Shown piece after piece: positions 35,129 to 47,320 of a stretch of DNA of 64,000 nt; the first letter of the stretch is position 1; each line of letters starts with the position of its first letter. Source of the DNA: Pyrenula massariospora. Lineage: Eukaryota > Ascomycota > Eurotiomycetes > Pyrenulales > Pyrenulaceae. Both the position numbers and the translations under genes were made by a program. The notes under the pieces are model-generated. The model was not told where the DNA came from, did no database searches, and saw only the letters and a program-made list of their open reading frames with translations. The DNA lies in assembly GCA_021030905.1 (NCBI GenBank), contig JAGFMI010000018.1, positions 434,001 to 498,000 of the forward strand. The letters are read 5' to 3'.

Positions 35129-38100
35129 ATGACCAGCAACAATCCACGAGCCCGCTCATCCTCTTACGCTTATTATTCGTTCCCACCAACTCCCAGTAGG
35201 AACTCCCCGGCGAGGTCAACCCCCTCTCCAACCAACACCGTTAAAAGCTCGAAGAGTGTTAAGAGCGCAAAAAGCACCAAGAACACTCCGAAACCCACAA
35301 CCAATATGCCTTCTCCAGCAGCCGGGAGAAACTTAAACCCTACTACACCGACCAAGGCTGGCAAAAGTCCTGCTTCTAATGTGACTTCGAAGCTCGGTCA
35401 AGCTGCCGGCGGTGCTGGCAAGGCCGCTCAAGGCGCCCAAAAGTCTGCCAGCAACACTCCTCGGCCACCCAAGCTCGGTAAACCGAAAGGCGTCGACACG
35501 GATTCACCTAAATTACCACCTCGACCACAAGCGGGCGATGACGCAACAGAAACAGTCAAGAAAAACGTTCCCGGGACCGATGACTTGGAATCCGAAGCCG
35601 GCAAAAAGATCGCAATGGATGACAATGATGACGAGACCCCTGGCAAGATCAGCCAAACTGGCAACGAAACAGGCGCCGAGAGCACCGACTTGTCGGAAGC
35701 CGTGCCGGAGCCAGAACTTGATGACGATGAGGAAACAGTGGAAGGCGCCAAGGACACAATAGAAGGCGACGATACCGAAACTCCAGAACCAGAAGAAGAA
35801 GCTGGCGGTGCACTCGGCGCGGCCAAAGGTCTTGGCGGGAAAGCCGCTGGAGCTGCCGGTGGATTAAAGAATACCGCACAAAAGGCTGGCCAAGATTTAA
35901 CTTCTGGCGATCCTTCTGCTGCAGCGGGAGACGTTGCCAGTCAAGCTCAAGATACCGCGGGAGATGCCGTTGATACCGCACAAGAAACAGCCGATGGTGT
36001 AAAAGATACCGCTGGCGAGGCTGCCGATGGTGCCACCGACCAGCTTCCTGACGGTGCTCAAGATGCGGTTGACGGTGTCAAGGACACTGTTGAAGACGCT
36101 GTCGAAGAGTTGTCTCCTGAGGAGTTGCTCGAGCAATTCCCGGTCGATGTGGGTATCCTGAAAGGCCTATCGGTCGGAGATGACGGCGCTATTCTTGGTC
36201 AGGACGGCGAGCCGCTTGGTCAGTTGGATGAAGGAAGCCCAGATGACTTGGCGGGCCAGACTGTTGGTGATAATGGTGAAATCTTGGACGAAGATGGCGA
36301 TGTCATCGGACGGGTCTCGGTGATTCCCGATAAAGCTTTGGAACTTGCGCAACAGGCAAAGGCCGAGGCTGATGAGGCAGCTGCTCAGGCGGAAGACGCC
36401 GTTGACCAAGTGCAGGATGCTCTTCCGGACATTGGCATTCTAGAAGGTCACGAGGTGGGCGAAGACGGTCAAATCCTTGGAGAAGATGGCCAAGCTTTGG
36501 GCAAGATCGTCGAGGGTGATCCAGCAGATTTTATTGGTCAAAAGGTGAATGCCGATGGTGAAATACTCGACGAGGATGGTGATGTTATTGGACGCGCCGA
36601 GGTTCTTCCTCAGGAGCTTGGCGATCAGGTCGATGGAGTGGCCGATGCAGTCCAAGAGCTTGTGCCAGATCTTTCCATCCTTGAAGGAAAGAAACTCAAT
36701 AAAAAAGGAAATATCATCGATGACGAAGGTGAAGTCCTCGGTAAACTGGCCGAAGGCGATCCTGCAGCCTGCGCAGGAAAAATTCCCAACGAAAACGGTG
36801 AAATCCTTGGCGACGACGGAGACGTGATCGGACGTGTTGAGGTCGTACCCGGGGAAGCTGCTGATGAGGCCATGAAGGCTCTCCATCCCGAAGGCCTTGG
36901 TGCTCAATTGCCAGACGGTCTTGAATTACCGGACGGCGTTGAACTGCCTGAAGGCTTCGAAGTTCCGGAGGGGGTCGAGATCCCCACTCTGTCAATCCTT
37001 GACGGCCTCAAAGTCAACAAGAAGGGAGAAGTCTTGAACGAGGATGGTGACCCGATTGCTCGTGTAGCAGAGGGTGAGATTGCTGACCTCGCCGGAAAGA
37101 AGATCAACGACCAAGGAGAAGTCCTCGATGGCGAAGGAAATGTGATTGGCAAGGTTGAATTGATCCCAGAAGCAGTACAGCAAATGATAGAGGATGCCCA
37201 AGGTCAAATAGACGAAGCTCTCCCAGAGCTTGACTTGTCCATTCTCGAAGGCCTGAAAGTCAATAAGAAGGGCGAAGTCCTGAACGAGGATGGAGAACCC
37301 ATTGCAAAATTAGCTGAGGGCTTCAATATCGACGACGTTAAGGGCAAAAAGCTGAACGAAAAGGGTGAGGTCGTTGATGCTGATGGTAATGTCATCGGGA
37401 AAGTCGAACTTGTCGGTGAAGCCTTGGAAGAGGCTAAAGAGAAGGCCAAAGAGGCAGCTGCCGCTGCGGAGAAAGCTGGTGAGGCCATCGAAGATGTTGG
37501 TTCCCAACTTCCACCGTTATCCGTCCTGGACGGCTTGAAAGTCAATAAATCTGGAAAGATCGTGGATGCGGATGGCAATCCCGTCGGAGAACTCATTGAA
37601 GGCGATGCCAAGAAGCTGTCCAAATTGGGTGTCACCTGCGACGCTGAAGGACGTTTCTGGGATAACAAGGGTAACATCATTGGCCGGGCACAGACCATAG
37701 TCGTGGAGCAACCGGAGACGGAAGCACCCTTCGCGGGCCTGGAAGGTCTCATTGTCGTCCAAGACGGTTGGGTTGAAGATGAGAATGGCAACCGAGTAGG
37801 CCAGATCGTCGAAGGAGATGCCAAGAAGCTTGTAGGGAGAGCCGTGGACGAAGATGGTGACGTGATCGACAAGCGTGGCAACGTTGTCGGCCACGCCGAG
37901 CGTTATGAGGAACCGGAAGAGGTACCGGTGGAGGCGCCCGACTTGTCTATTCTCAATGGTCTTACTTGCAACAAGCAAGGTAATGTCATTGGTCCTGATG
38001 GTGTGCCTATCGCTCGCTTGGTCGAGGGTAATCCAAAAGAACTTGCTGGTAAACGTATTGATGGAGAGGGACAGATCTGGAATGATTCTGGTGAAGTCAT

Positions 38101-39682
38101 TGGTCGATGCGAACTCATTCCCTTCGACGAGCGAGAAGCCAAGCCTGAGGGACCATTTGCCGGCTTGGAGGGACTTGTAGTGGTCAAGGACGGCTGGGTT
38201 GAGGATGAAGATGGGAATGTTGTTGGTCAAGTTGTGGAGGGTGATCCCAAGAAGCTCATCGGTCGTGCTGTCGATGAGGACGGAGACATCATCGACAAAT
38301 ATGGAAATGTGAAAGGCCACTGCGAGCCCTACGAAGCTCCTGAGGAGGAGGCGGAAGATCTCTCTGCCTTGGCTGGTAAGACTGTCAACAAGCAGGGTAA
38401 TGTCGTTGACGAGCACGGCACCATCTTTGGCCGGATTCGGGAGGGAGACCCATCCAAATTGGCAGGTCGCAAGGTCGATGGCCAGGGTCAGATCTGGAGC
38501 GATGATGGCAAAGTCATCGGCTACGCAGAACTCATTCCGGGTGGTGAGCAGGCTCGACCCGAAGGACCTTTCTCCGGTTTCGAGAGCGTCACCGTTGGCG
38601 AGGAAGGATTATGCCACGACCAAGGCGGAAATGTGGTAGGGCGCGTCATTGAAGGTGACATCCAACAGCTTCTTGGCCGAACCGTCGATGAGGATGGTGA
38701 CATTCTCGACAAGAGCGGCAATGTTATCGGCAAGGCGGAGAGATATGAAGAAGAAAAGAAAGAGCGCCAGATCAGCCCCATGGCTGGCCGTAAAGTCAAC
38801 AAGGAGGGTAAGGTGTATGACGAGGACGGCAACCTTATTGGCGTTCTGACCGATGGCGATTTGGGCACCTGCGTTGGCAAGGAGATCGACGACAACGGAT
38901 ATGTGGTCGACAATGACGGCAATCGCATTGGCGCCTGCACGCTGATCGAGAACCTCCCCGACGACGGGCCAACGGATGAGGAAATCGAGGCGGCGAAGAA
39001 GGCTGCCGAGGATGCGGAATTGGCTAATAAGATGTCGAGCATTCTTCAGCAGACGCTGGAGCGCATCGAGCCGGTCTGCAAGATGATCACTGAGGTAAGG
39101 AATATAATACATGGCTGTGATTAATTGCTAACAACATGCTTGCAGCACATCGAAAAGGCCGACCGCACCCCTCGCGAGGAGCTCGATGAAGAGCAGCTTG
39201 TCAACGACGTCAAGCCGCTCATCGAAGAAGGCAGCCGCATTCTGCAGGAATGCAACGGGGCCATCCGCGGCCTCGATCCCGACGGTCGCATCGCCGCCCA
39301 GGCCAAGGCTCGCGCTGCTCAGCGTGAAGCCACCCCCGAAGAATACCGCCTGGCCGACCTCCTCAAGGAACTCACCACGACGGTCGTCAAGACGATCGAC
39401 AACGCGAAGAAGAGGATCGCCGACATGCCCCATGCAAAGAAGAAGCTCAGTCCTCTCTGGGCTCTTCTCACAGAGCCCTTGTTCCAGATCATCGCCGCGG
39501 TTGGCTTGTTGCTAAGCGGCGTGCTCGGCTTGGTCGGCAAGCTCCTGAACGGCCTGGGGCTAGGTGGTCTGGTGAATGGCTTGCTGGGCGGTCTTGGAAT
39601 CGACAAGCTGCTCGGCGGCCTTGGTCTAGGATCTATAGCAGAATCTCTGGGACTTGGTGGGGATAAGAAGAAGAAGAAATGA
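35129..39682 (+). CDS. Giant LEA-like protein with twelve DUF3659-type repeats
   Basis: Exons 35129-39094 and 39146-39682 (51-bp intron) give 1500 aa. Residues 1-220 are disordered and basic, then acidic. Residues about 225-335 form an Ala/Asp/Lys amphipathic LEA-like stretch (TAGDAVDTAQETADGVKDTA). Residues about 339-1274 hold twelve repeats of about 60-100 residues with the core LEGLKVNKKGEVLNEDGD, G-x2-IGKVE. The C-terminus (HIEKADRTPREELDEEQL, TTTVVKTIDNAKKRIADMP) is the conserved DUF6987-like helical domain, followed by a Gly-Leu-rich hydrophobic tail and a lysine run. LEA-type proteins protect against desiccation; a role at the cell periphery, Woronin body or septum is not demonstrated here. 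Antisense frames across the repeats are a by-product of the repeated codon pattern. Confidence 0.88.
36143..38950 (+). repeat. Twelve coding tandem repeats (DUF3659 type)
   Basis: The repeats are diverged at DNA level but regular in protein: a first half (VNKxGxVxDxDGxPIGxLxEGDxxxLxG) and a second half (xVDxDGxIxDxDGNVIGxxE). Repeats 6-7, 8-9 and 10-11 form three copies of a two-repeat superunit of about 140 residues, the second member of each beginning after PF(A/S)G. Confidence 0.85.
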
Positions 39683-40242
39683 AGAAATTCATGATGTTCA
39701 AATTTTGAAGCGGTTCTACTTAGTGGTTTTGGGTTTTTAATATGGTTTCTCATCTTGTACACTACGTTGGTTCGGGATTCTCTCCAGCTTCGGCGCCCAA
39801 AATTGTGTGTTCTCTGTTCATTGGCATTTAACTTTTATTGATTGAATAGTTTAATGGAAGGGGTAAATTCTAATTTCCAAATCTCCGAGACTGCTCTGAT
39901 GGTTTTCCCCAGCTTTTTCCACGCGATAACTCCCATGAGCCCCACTGTAATGCTTCAAGTTCTGTCAAATATGCAAGCATAGATTGGATGCAGCCCATCT
40001 TTGATGATGCTGCCAGGCACGATGTTCAATACTTTTCCCAGTAACGATGCAATCATGAATCTAGCCTCCCAAGCGTTCAAAGCGCTCTCAATTATCATGA
40101 TAAATAATGCGCACAAATGTTAAATGGTTGGCAACACCGCTCAAATTTTAATTCCAAGTGCCAATGACAAATAGAGTTAATCTGAAGGATCCTGCTCTTC
40201 AAGTTTGACCGGTCAGATTGATGAATCGGAGTTTCTGCCCAC
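39683..40242. other. Intergenic between convergent LEA-like and EPT1 genes
   Basis: AT-rich 3' flanks. No gene is recognised. Confidence 0.6.
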
Positions 40243-41745
40243 CTACATCTCCTTGACCTGCCCATCTACGCGGCCATTGGGATGGCCTTGCTGTCGCTTC
40301 TCCTTCAATCGCATCGATGTCCGCTTGGGGTTAGTACCGGTTTTCTTGATGGTCAGGCAGTTGATGTTCAAGTACGCGCACATGGTATTGATAACAAGCA
40401 GTGCCCAGCGCATATACGCCGCAAGAGCGAAAATGAAATACGTCCAGAGGTAGCAGAGCTCCACGGTTGGATTGATTTGGGAGATGCCAAGGCGGGGGAG
40501 ATTGCCGAGTATCGCGCCTCCAACGAGAGGAGCAAGAAGGACGGTCCAGTACGGGAACGGTTGCTTAGTTAGATGGTGCAGGATAATCTTTGTCGTCAAG
40601 CGGCCAAAAACGAAGGACATGGTCAGGCAGAAAAGGAGAAGGCGGTTATGACTCAGGAGGGAGGAGTACGGCGAGAAGAGCCATGAGCCTGTTGAGAAGA
40701 TGAAAATAAGCATCGGCGTCCACTCTAGAAACACTGGAAGTACAGGCAAGCCTTTGCTTCTCCGAGCTTGAACAACATGGTAAATGCAGCTCGGTAGGTG
40801 AGCGACGAAGAAAGCCACAAGTAGCGTGGGTACCCAGAGATCACGGAGGGTAAAGTCTCCAAAGTAGTCGGTAGCAATGGGTCCGAGAAAGGAGGATATC
40901 TTATGGCTCCAGACCTCTGGGCCATAGTAGCCGGAGACGACCATGATGAGGGAAGCGAGGAGGAGGCCTTCGGTTGGGCCGTTGAAGTATCCAAGGTAAA
41001 GCGTATGGGTGTGGTAGGTTTCCCAGGTCGAAAAGAACATTGGAAGACACGGGACTAGCGCTGTGAAGGCCCCTGCCTTGCTAGGTCCTAAGCCTATGGC
41101 CGCGGTTTCGCAGAGACTTGCTAAGGTGCAATTTAAGGAATCGACGCCGTGGCTTGAGTCAGACGTTAACACAATCGAAAGGGTTCATGTAGGCTGAATC
41201 CTACTCAAATAATTCACCCAAGGGGCTCGATGTCCCCGTTCTCCGAGCTTGCTTGCCATCCACGTTGTCCATTGTCGAGTACCTAAAACGCCACAAATCA
41301 CTACAAAGCACGCGGAAACGGTAGGTATATGAGGATAACGCACATCCACAGGCCAATGGCGAAGCTATAGTATATCCAAGTCGGGCCCTACACCGATGAT
41401 TATATTAGGCAATGCTTAGAGAAATCTTGGGAGGCTGCAATGGGCTTGAGGACGTACCGGACCGACAAGATCTGGTACGAAAATTTGCAGAAAAGCGACA
41501 TTGATCAGGATGAAGAAGAAGCCTAGTAAGGTGACCATGTTCGGAGCTAGCCAGAGCGGCAGCAATTCCACGAAAGCATTCCACTTTGCCGTAATGTAAG
41601 CTTCTGCACAATACAAGGGTCGAATCTTCATTACATAATGGCGAAGTACGTATTTTGAAAGAAAAGATTTATCCACGCTGGAATACTTGTACTCCTTCAA
41701 ATGCACCAAAGCCTCTTCTGATAGCGGGCCTCTGGCTTTTGTCAT
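40243..41745 (-). CDS. EPT1: CDP-choline/CDP-ethanolamine:diacylglycerol phosphotransferase
   Basis: Last step of the Kennedy pathway, making phosphatidylethanolamine/-choline in the ER membrane. Exons 41745-41635, 41583-41458, 41387-41344, 41282-41205 and 41152-40243 give 422 aa. The CDP-alcohol phosphotransferase motif DG-x2-AR-x8-G-x3-D-x3-D is complete (starting DGKQARRT, then GELFDHGVD split across intron 4), preceded by YSTMDNV. Several hydrophobic helices follow, and the C-terminal part ([26 protein letters not shown]) is typical of Cpt1/Ept1. The start [27 protein letters not shown] fits the family; the frame is open 14 codons upstream with another ATG at 41787. Intron 1 is 51 bp, stop-free and in frame. 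Substrate preference cannot be read. Confidence 0.93.
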
Positions 41746-42405
41746 TGTTGCTAAAGGGGAAGTGAGTTTAAGTTCCTCGAAAAACATTTAGCCTACCTTC
41801 TTTTATCGAAAAGTTTCAGTTTCTCTGGGTAGAGATAGAGTGATGCTTTTCAGGGGAGACCAGAGGACTCCGAGACCGTCGCGAATCTTGACCCCACGGT
41901 GGAATTTGATGGTAAACAGTCAGCGTTGAAATGCAATCAAAGGTTGCTGCACATCATTCCGCGCAACGTCGAATTGTCTCAACTCGCATGGACAATAAAT
42001 GCAACTCAATTTCAAGCCGAGGGAAGGAAGAGCGGAGTGTTGGAAGTTAGACGAGCTGTAGATGAGGACCGAGGTCAGGAAGCGGTGCATGATGGCAGTT
42101 GAAATTCCTTGGCATTGCCATCAACACGCCAAGGCAACTTTCCTACGCAAGGACCAAGCGACATCGTAACGGCCTGAACTCGCCTTACCTCTGTGGACTT
42201 TAATCTTCGAACTTGCGATGGTCAGAAGTGCTTTTCCCGCGAAAGGGTGATTCATTGTCACCGACAGGCTCCACTTCCAAATGCCTGCCCAGTGGTGGTG
42301 TGAATTTCGCTATCCAGAATGCGAGCTTGAGATCTTCATCGTACAATCTGACATATTTCCAATACTTCAAGGACATACTGATTAAGAGCTTGCTTGTTCT
42401 CCATT
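41746..42405. promoter_or_regulatory. Divergent promoter region, EPT1 / TAF2
   Basis: 660 bp between divergent starts. The alternative EPT1 ATG at 41787 lies inside. A 67-codon plus frame (41899-42102) is unsupported. No specific element is recognised. Confidence 0.5.
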
Positions 42406-45400
42406 ATGCCTGCCCTTGTGGAACCAGAAGATGTTCCTCTGCCGCGCGTCTTGCGAGGATATTCGATAGCTCATCAAAAACTTGAATTAGATTTTAATTT
42501 CTATGATTCTACGGTGCTAGGCTCAACGACAATCACCGTCGTACCCGAGAGCAAAGAACTTCAGACCCTCAGACTCAACCTCAGACAAGCCAGGATAGTT
42601 AGGATCACAATCAACGAGTTCAGCCTTTCAAAATCGGACTGGACATACTTGGATCCCTACGTCAACTGTAAACTGCATACCAGATCTTCTGCACACCAAC
42701 ACCATATCCTGCGAAGAAAGGTCGAGCAATCTCGGTCTTTACCACAGCCTCAGAAGTCTGATTCGGAGGATCCGATCCCAAGCTCAGTTATAAATGAGGA
42801 AGAACTCACAATAAATCTACCGAAGCACATCCGCGTGCAAGAAAACAAAAGTCAAAATGGCACCAGTCAAGTGCCATCGATCACAGATGCTGTCCAGACA
42901 CCTGCTGATGGCTCGGAGTCGAAGTTCGAGCCACTACGAGTGAGGATAGACTATGTTCTTGACGGGTTACGCGATGGGTTTCACTTTGTTGAACCGAACT
43001 TCGGGCTCAGGAAGTTCCCCTGTCTTTACTCTCTCTGTGGCCTACAACCGGGCATCGCCTCCTCTGCATTCCCTTGTATCGACAGTGTCAATGAACGTTG
43101 CCTATGGGACATATCTATCCGCTGTCCAACGACACTTGCCAATGCATTTAAACCTAAAGATACAGTTATAGATCTCCAGACATTGAGCATCTCAGACTAT
43201 GGACTCAAATTGTCTGGTATTGATCGGGATGACCGAGAACTATTCGTCTTGTGTTCTGGAGACTTGATAGGGGAGACGACTGACAGGCTCGATTCAACGA
43301 AGAAAGTAGTCTCATTCACATGCACCTCCTCATTATCAGCTCGGCAGATCGGCATAGTTGTCGGTCCCTTCGAAAAATTCAATCTATCAGAGCTTCAAGA
43401 AAATCAACAGGAAGATGAAGCTAATCAAGGAGCTGTAGAGCTGTATGGCTATTGCTTACCAGGTCGGATTGAGGAGCTGAAGAATACGTGCCTGCCAATC
43501 CCGAAGGCTTTTGACCATATAATCAAGAAATACGGCCCGTGTCCATTTAGGTCCTTCAGTGTATGTTTCGTGGAGGAGCTGCCGTCTGACGTTGCAGTCT
43601 TTGCCTCGTTGAGCCTTTGCAGCGCACATTTACTATATCCCGAAGACGTCATCGATCCAGCCGAAGACACTACCCGACAGCTTGTACATTCCATAGCTTC
43701 CCAATGGATCGGCATCAATGTCATTCCAACAGCGCCAACGGATATGTGGGTTATTGTGGGTATAGCACACTTCGTCACGGATCTGTTCATGAAGGAGCTC
43801 GGTGGCTTAAATGAGTACAAATTCCGGCTGAAAAGGCAGTCAGATCGGGTGTGTGAGCTCGATCATTCCCGCCCATCTCTCTCAAGAATTGGAACTATAT
43901 TGCACATCCATCCTTCGGAGTTAGATTTCATGGCTTTAAAGGCTCCTTTAGTGCTATATATTTTGGACCGGAGAATCGCGAAGACAACTGGCATGCCACG
44001 GATGCCGTCCATAATCTCTCGGATTTTCTTGAGAACGACTACCGGAGAAATTGTGAATGGAGAACTCTCCACAGATTACTTTCAGAAAATATGCGAGAAA
44101 TTCTACCACGCAAAGATCGATGATTTCTTGAACCAATGGGTACGAGGGGCTGGCTGTCCTTTCTTTCGAGCAACACAAAGATTCAATAAAAAAAAGATTG
44201 TGGTGGAGATGCTGATCACCCAGATGCAGGGCGACACATCAGCCAATCGCGATCTGGAAGTAGATCAGTTCATGCGGGATGTTAAGGAAGATTTTCAAGA
44301 AATTGAAGCAGATCAAGTGCAAAATGTTTTCACAGGACCGATGACAATCCGAATTCATGAAGCCGATGGTACTCCATACGAGCACATTGTTGACATTAAA
44401 GAGTCCGTCACTAAATTTGACATTCCTTACAATACTAAATACAAGCGTCTGAAACGAAGCAAACGTCAAAGAGAACGGGAGCGAGCTGAGGCGGGGCTTG
44501 AAGCCTCCGATGCTCAGGACGATGCCTTGGTGTATTGTCTCGGTGACGTCCTTCAGACTGAGGAGGAGGTTAGAGAATGGAAAATCCATGAGTGGTCTCC
44601 GGAGCAGGAGAATGAAATGAACCAAGAGCACTACGAATGGATTAGATTAGATGTTGATTTCGAATGGATTGCCACCATTGCGTTCAATTTGCCAGGCTAT
44701 ATGTCCCAGTCTCAGCTCCAGCAAGATCGAGACGTTGTTGCTCAGCTAGAGGCTATTCAACATATAGACCAGTATCCAGCGCATCCTCTACCATCGTCAA
44801 TACTGGTCCGAACCCTGATGGATAGACGCTACTTCCACGGAATTCGAACTGCTGCCGCCAAATGCTTAATCAAACACGCAAAACGAGAGGTGAACTTTAT
44901 TGGTCTTTTTCACATGAAGAAAGCCTTCGAGGAGATGTTTTGCTTACCTCCCCCGAACTCTCGAATGCCCCGGCCGAACGACTTTTCTAACCGAGCGGCG
45001 TATCATGTGCAATCCGCCATCATACAGGCAGTAGCTCAGGTGCGGGATAGCAACGCGGAAGCACCTTTAGAGGCGAAAACGTTCTTATTCGACAAGTTGA
45101 ATCTAAACGATAATTCAATAAATGAGGTGAGTCACAAGCTTCACACGAGAAAATTTGGGAGGCTAACAATAGCAGTATTCAGACTGTTTTTATGTTGCCC
45201 TCCTTCTAAGGTCGATCACCAATGCCCTTGTCGCCAGACCTGAAGTGCGCGTCGAAGACTCTGGAATCGGGATCGATCGATCAGAGGAAATTGATCTTGA
45301 AAAAAGCTGCATAATTGCCATTGATCGCGTTAGACGCGTGGATGAATGGAGCAGTTCTTACCAGAACTTGTTTACCCGGACGGCCCTAGATTGCCAAAGG

Positions 45401-46259
45401 CGCCTATCGGATGCAAATGTTGCTCATATTGATGCACTGCACCTCTTACAATACACTCGCAATGGAAACTATGATAAGCTACGTGTTGAAGCGTTCCGAA
45501 ATCTGTTACGTTGCGATATTTTCAAATCGTTTGATCTGCTCGGGTGGTTCTTGTACACGGCCTCCCACGATCCTTCTCCCTGGATAAGAGATGCACTAAG
45601 AGCGGAGTTTGCGAAAGCTTTAGCACGTGTCTCAATCGGTCTCGACAAAAAGCCCGAAGTGGCAGTGCAAGGCGATGCATTGGTTATCGAACAGGAGGTA
45701 TCAACGGAGGCGGTAAGAGCTGACCAAGCCAGGAAACAGACAATCGCCGGAGCAAGTTTGGCATTGAAGAAGGAGCTTGGGGCGAACCGAGAGCTTTCAG
45801 AGTTCTTGTGGGCAGCGGTAAATTCGACTCTCATTCGCTTAGAGGAAATCGATGACTTTCTGGACTTTTGCAAGCTTCTTTACGATGAATATGAGGACGC
45901 CATGCTCATTTTGAAGAGACCCCGATACTGGAAAGCCAAGCATATCGGAAAGGTCAGCATGTTTTATCAGAAATTCCATCGTGAAGAATGAGCTAACTTC
46001 TCATATAATTTTTCAGGGAATGCTTCGGTTTTCCAAGACAGATAAAGTCAGGCCACTGCCAGAAAAGCCGGCTAAGCTCCCATCCGCCAACCTGGACGTA
46101 ATCACGGTCATACCTCAACACATCCCTGCTCCAGCGCCTGTTCAACAAAATGTCCCTGCTATACCTCCGACCCCCGCTGCTGTGGATGGGGAAGCCCCGA
46201 AGAAAATGTTGAAGATCAAATTCAAGAAGCCTGAGGCGGCGAATTCGGCAAGCATGTGA
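42406..46259 (+). CDS. TAF2: TFIID subunit TAF2
   Basis: Exons 42406-45126, 45173-45952 and 46017-46259 give 1247 aa. TAF2 binds promoter DNA at the initiator as part of TFIID. Most of the protein is an M1-aminopeptidase-like fold (RVLRGYSIAHQKLELDF, PCIDSVNERCLWDISI, FSVCFVEELPSDVAVFASLSL). The catalytic zinc site is lost: the HExxH position reads HSIAS in QLVHSIASQWIG (about residue 427), and the downstream Glu motif is VGIAHF. This is the usual TAF2 state. HEAT-like repeats follow, with QYSDCFYVALLLRSITNAL spanning intron 1. The C-terminus is Pro-rich with a basic KKMLKIKFKK tail. The acceptor at 45172 was chosen because it restores YSD-x-FY, conserved in human TAF2. Confidence 0.95.
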
Positions 46260-46525
46260 AGCTGTACTGTTTCCTTTTGACTTTCTTGGCGTATGGTATA
46301 TTGGTTGCTATGAGGCCAGGATAACGGTCATAACGCATCTTTAGCGAAGGTGTTGGGGGTTTGGAGACAGGAGGCCAGCGTAATTATAGATAAGGGATAC
46401 AGGACGGCGGTACAAAAGGTGCCAGATCAGTTGTTGCGACCAGCACCACATCCCCTTGAATTTATCTTAAATTGCTTCTTGCAGTATATGAATCGCTGAG
46501 ATCGAGAATTTCTGTATTGCGAGTT

Positions 46526-46936
46526 CTACCGGTCCCTATCACCTCCAATGCGTTCCATTGCCTATGTTCGTGTCAGTATGCAAGTGCCCAACTCGATCGG
46601 GCCGCAAATCGTACCTCCAGCATCACCACAGAATTTCCACGTATAACAATCATCCCTAGCGACACCTTTTCACCGCCTGGCCTTTCCTCTACAGCGTCAT
46701 CTAGAACAATGTTGAGAAAGACCTGAGCAAGACATCAGTTAGTCGCGACAGGTGCAGAGATATTCGGACAATTTGAAACTAACGTCGTATCCCCGTAGAA
46801 TACCCATCACTTTTCTATTACCGTTCAGTTGCACGAACAGTCTTTTTTCCATGTACTGTGGGGGGGTTTTAGCATCCGCAAAATCTTAGGCACGCGATAG
46901 CAGTACCTTTTTCAGTTCTGGCTGGGCTTGAGGCAT
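46526..46936 (-). CDS. SMX2: Small nuclear ribonucleoprotein G (SmG)
   Basis: Four tiny exons, 46936-46907, 46855-46784, 46722-46615 and 46561-46526, give 81 aa; no long open frame reveals it. The sequence starts MPQAQPELKKYMEKRLFVQL. It contains the Sm1 motif (NGNRKVMGILRGYDVFLNIVLDD) and the Sm2 motif (VIRGNSVVMLE), then ends AMERIGGDRDR. SmG is one of seven core proteins forming the ring on U1, U2, U4 and U5 snRNAs. Introns of 51-61 bp all have GT-AG ends and consistent phases. It converges with TAF2 (266 bp apart) and diverges from the Ntr2-like gene (384 bp apart). Confidence 0.95.
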
Positions 46937-47320
46937 CTTGCGTCAGACGATACTTCGATGATTAACTAGTTGGACTGAGACAGGTGGAGGATTGAGAGAA
47001 GTCTAATATAGCTTCGTGATGGGTGATCCGTCATGTATTGTAGGTAAGGTAACTCACAGAAACCTTTCCAGTAGAGGTGCCAAAACAGCCATCTCTCGCC
47101 CATTTGCGCTAAGCCTAAAGCAGATGTGGGGAATAGATTTTGGAAACCTCAAAAGGCGGCAGTCCGTTTATCCTATCAATTCCTGTACGCTGCCTGTAAC
47201 ATTTACAGTGAACGCTTCAAGGCGGTCACTTCCGTAGAATGATCTACCCACTCTCAGAGCATTACACCTGCCAGATCTCCAACGTTCTGCCTTAATAGCA
47301 TCCAGCGTTTGTCAAGCAAT
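46937..47320. promoter_or_regulatory. Divergent promoter, SmG / Ntr2-like
   Basis: 384 bp separate the start codons of two spliceosome genes transcribed in opposite directions. No TATA box is evident. Coregulation is an inference from the arrangement. Confidence 0.55.

Noticed and set aside
37517-38416. Long antisense frames across the LEA-like gene (up to 299 codons)
   Set aside because: They mirror the repeated GAT/GGC codon pattern of the real repeats. The products are just reverse complements of low-complexity coding sequence.
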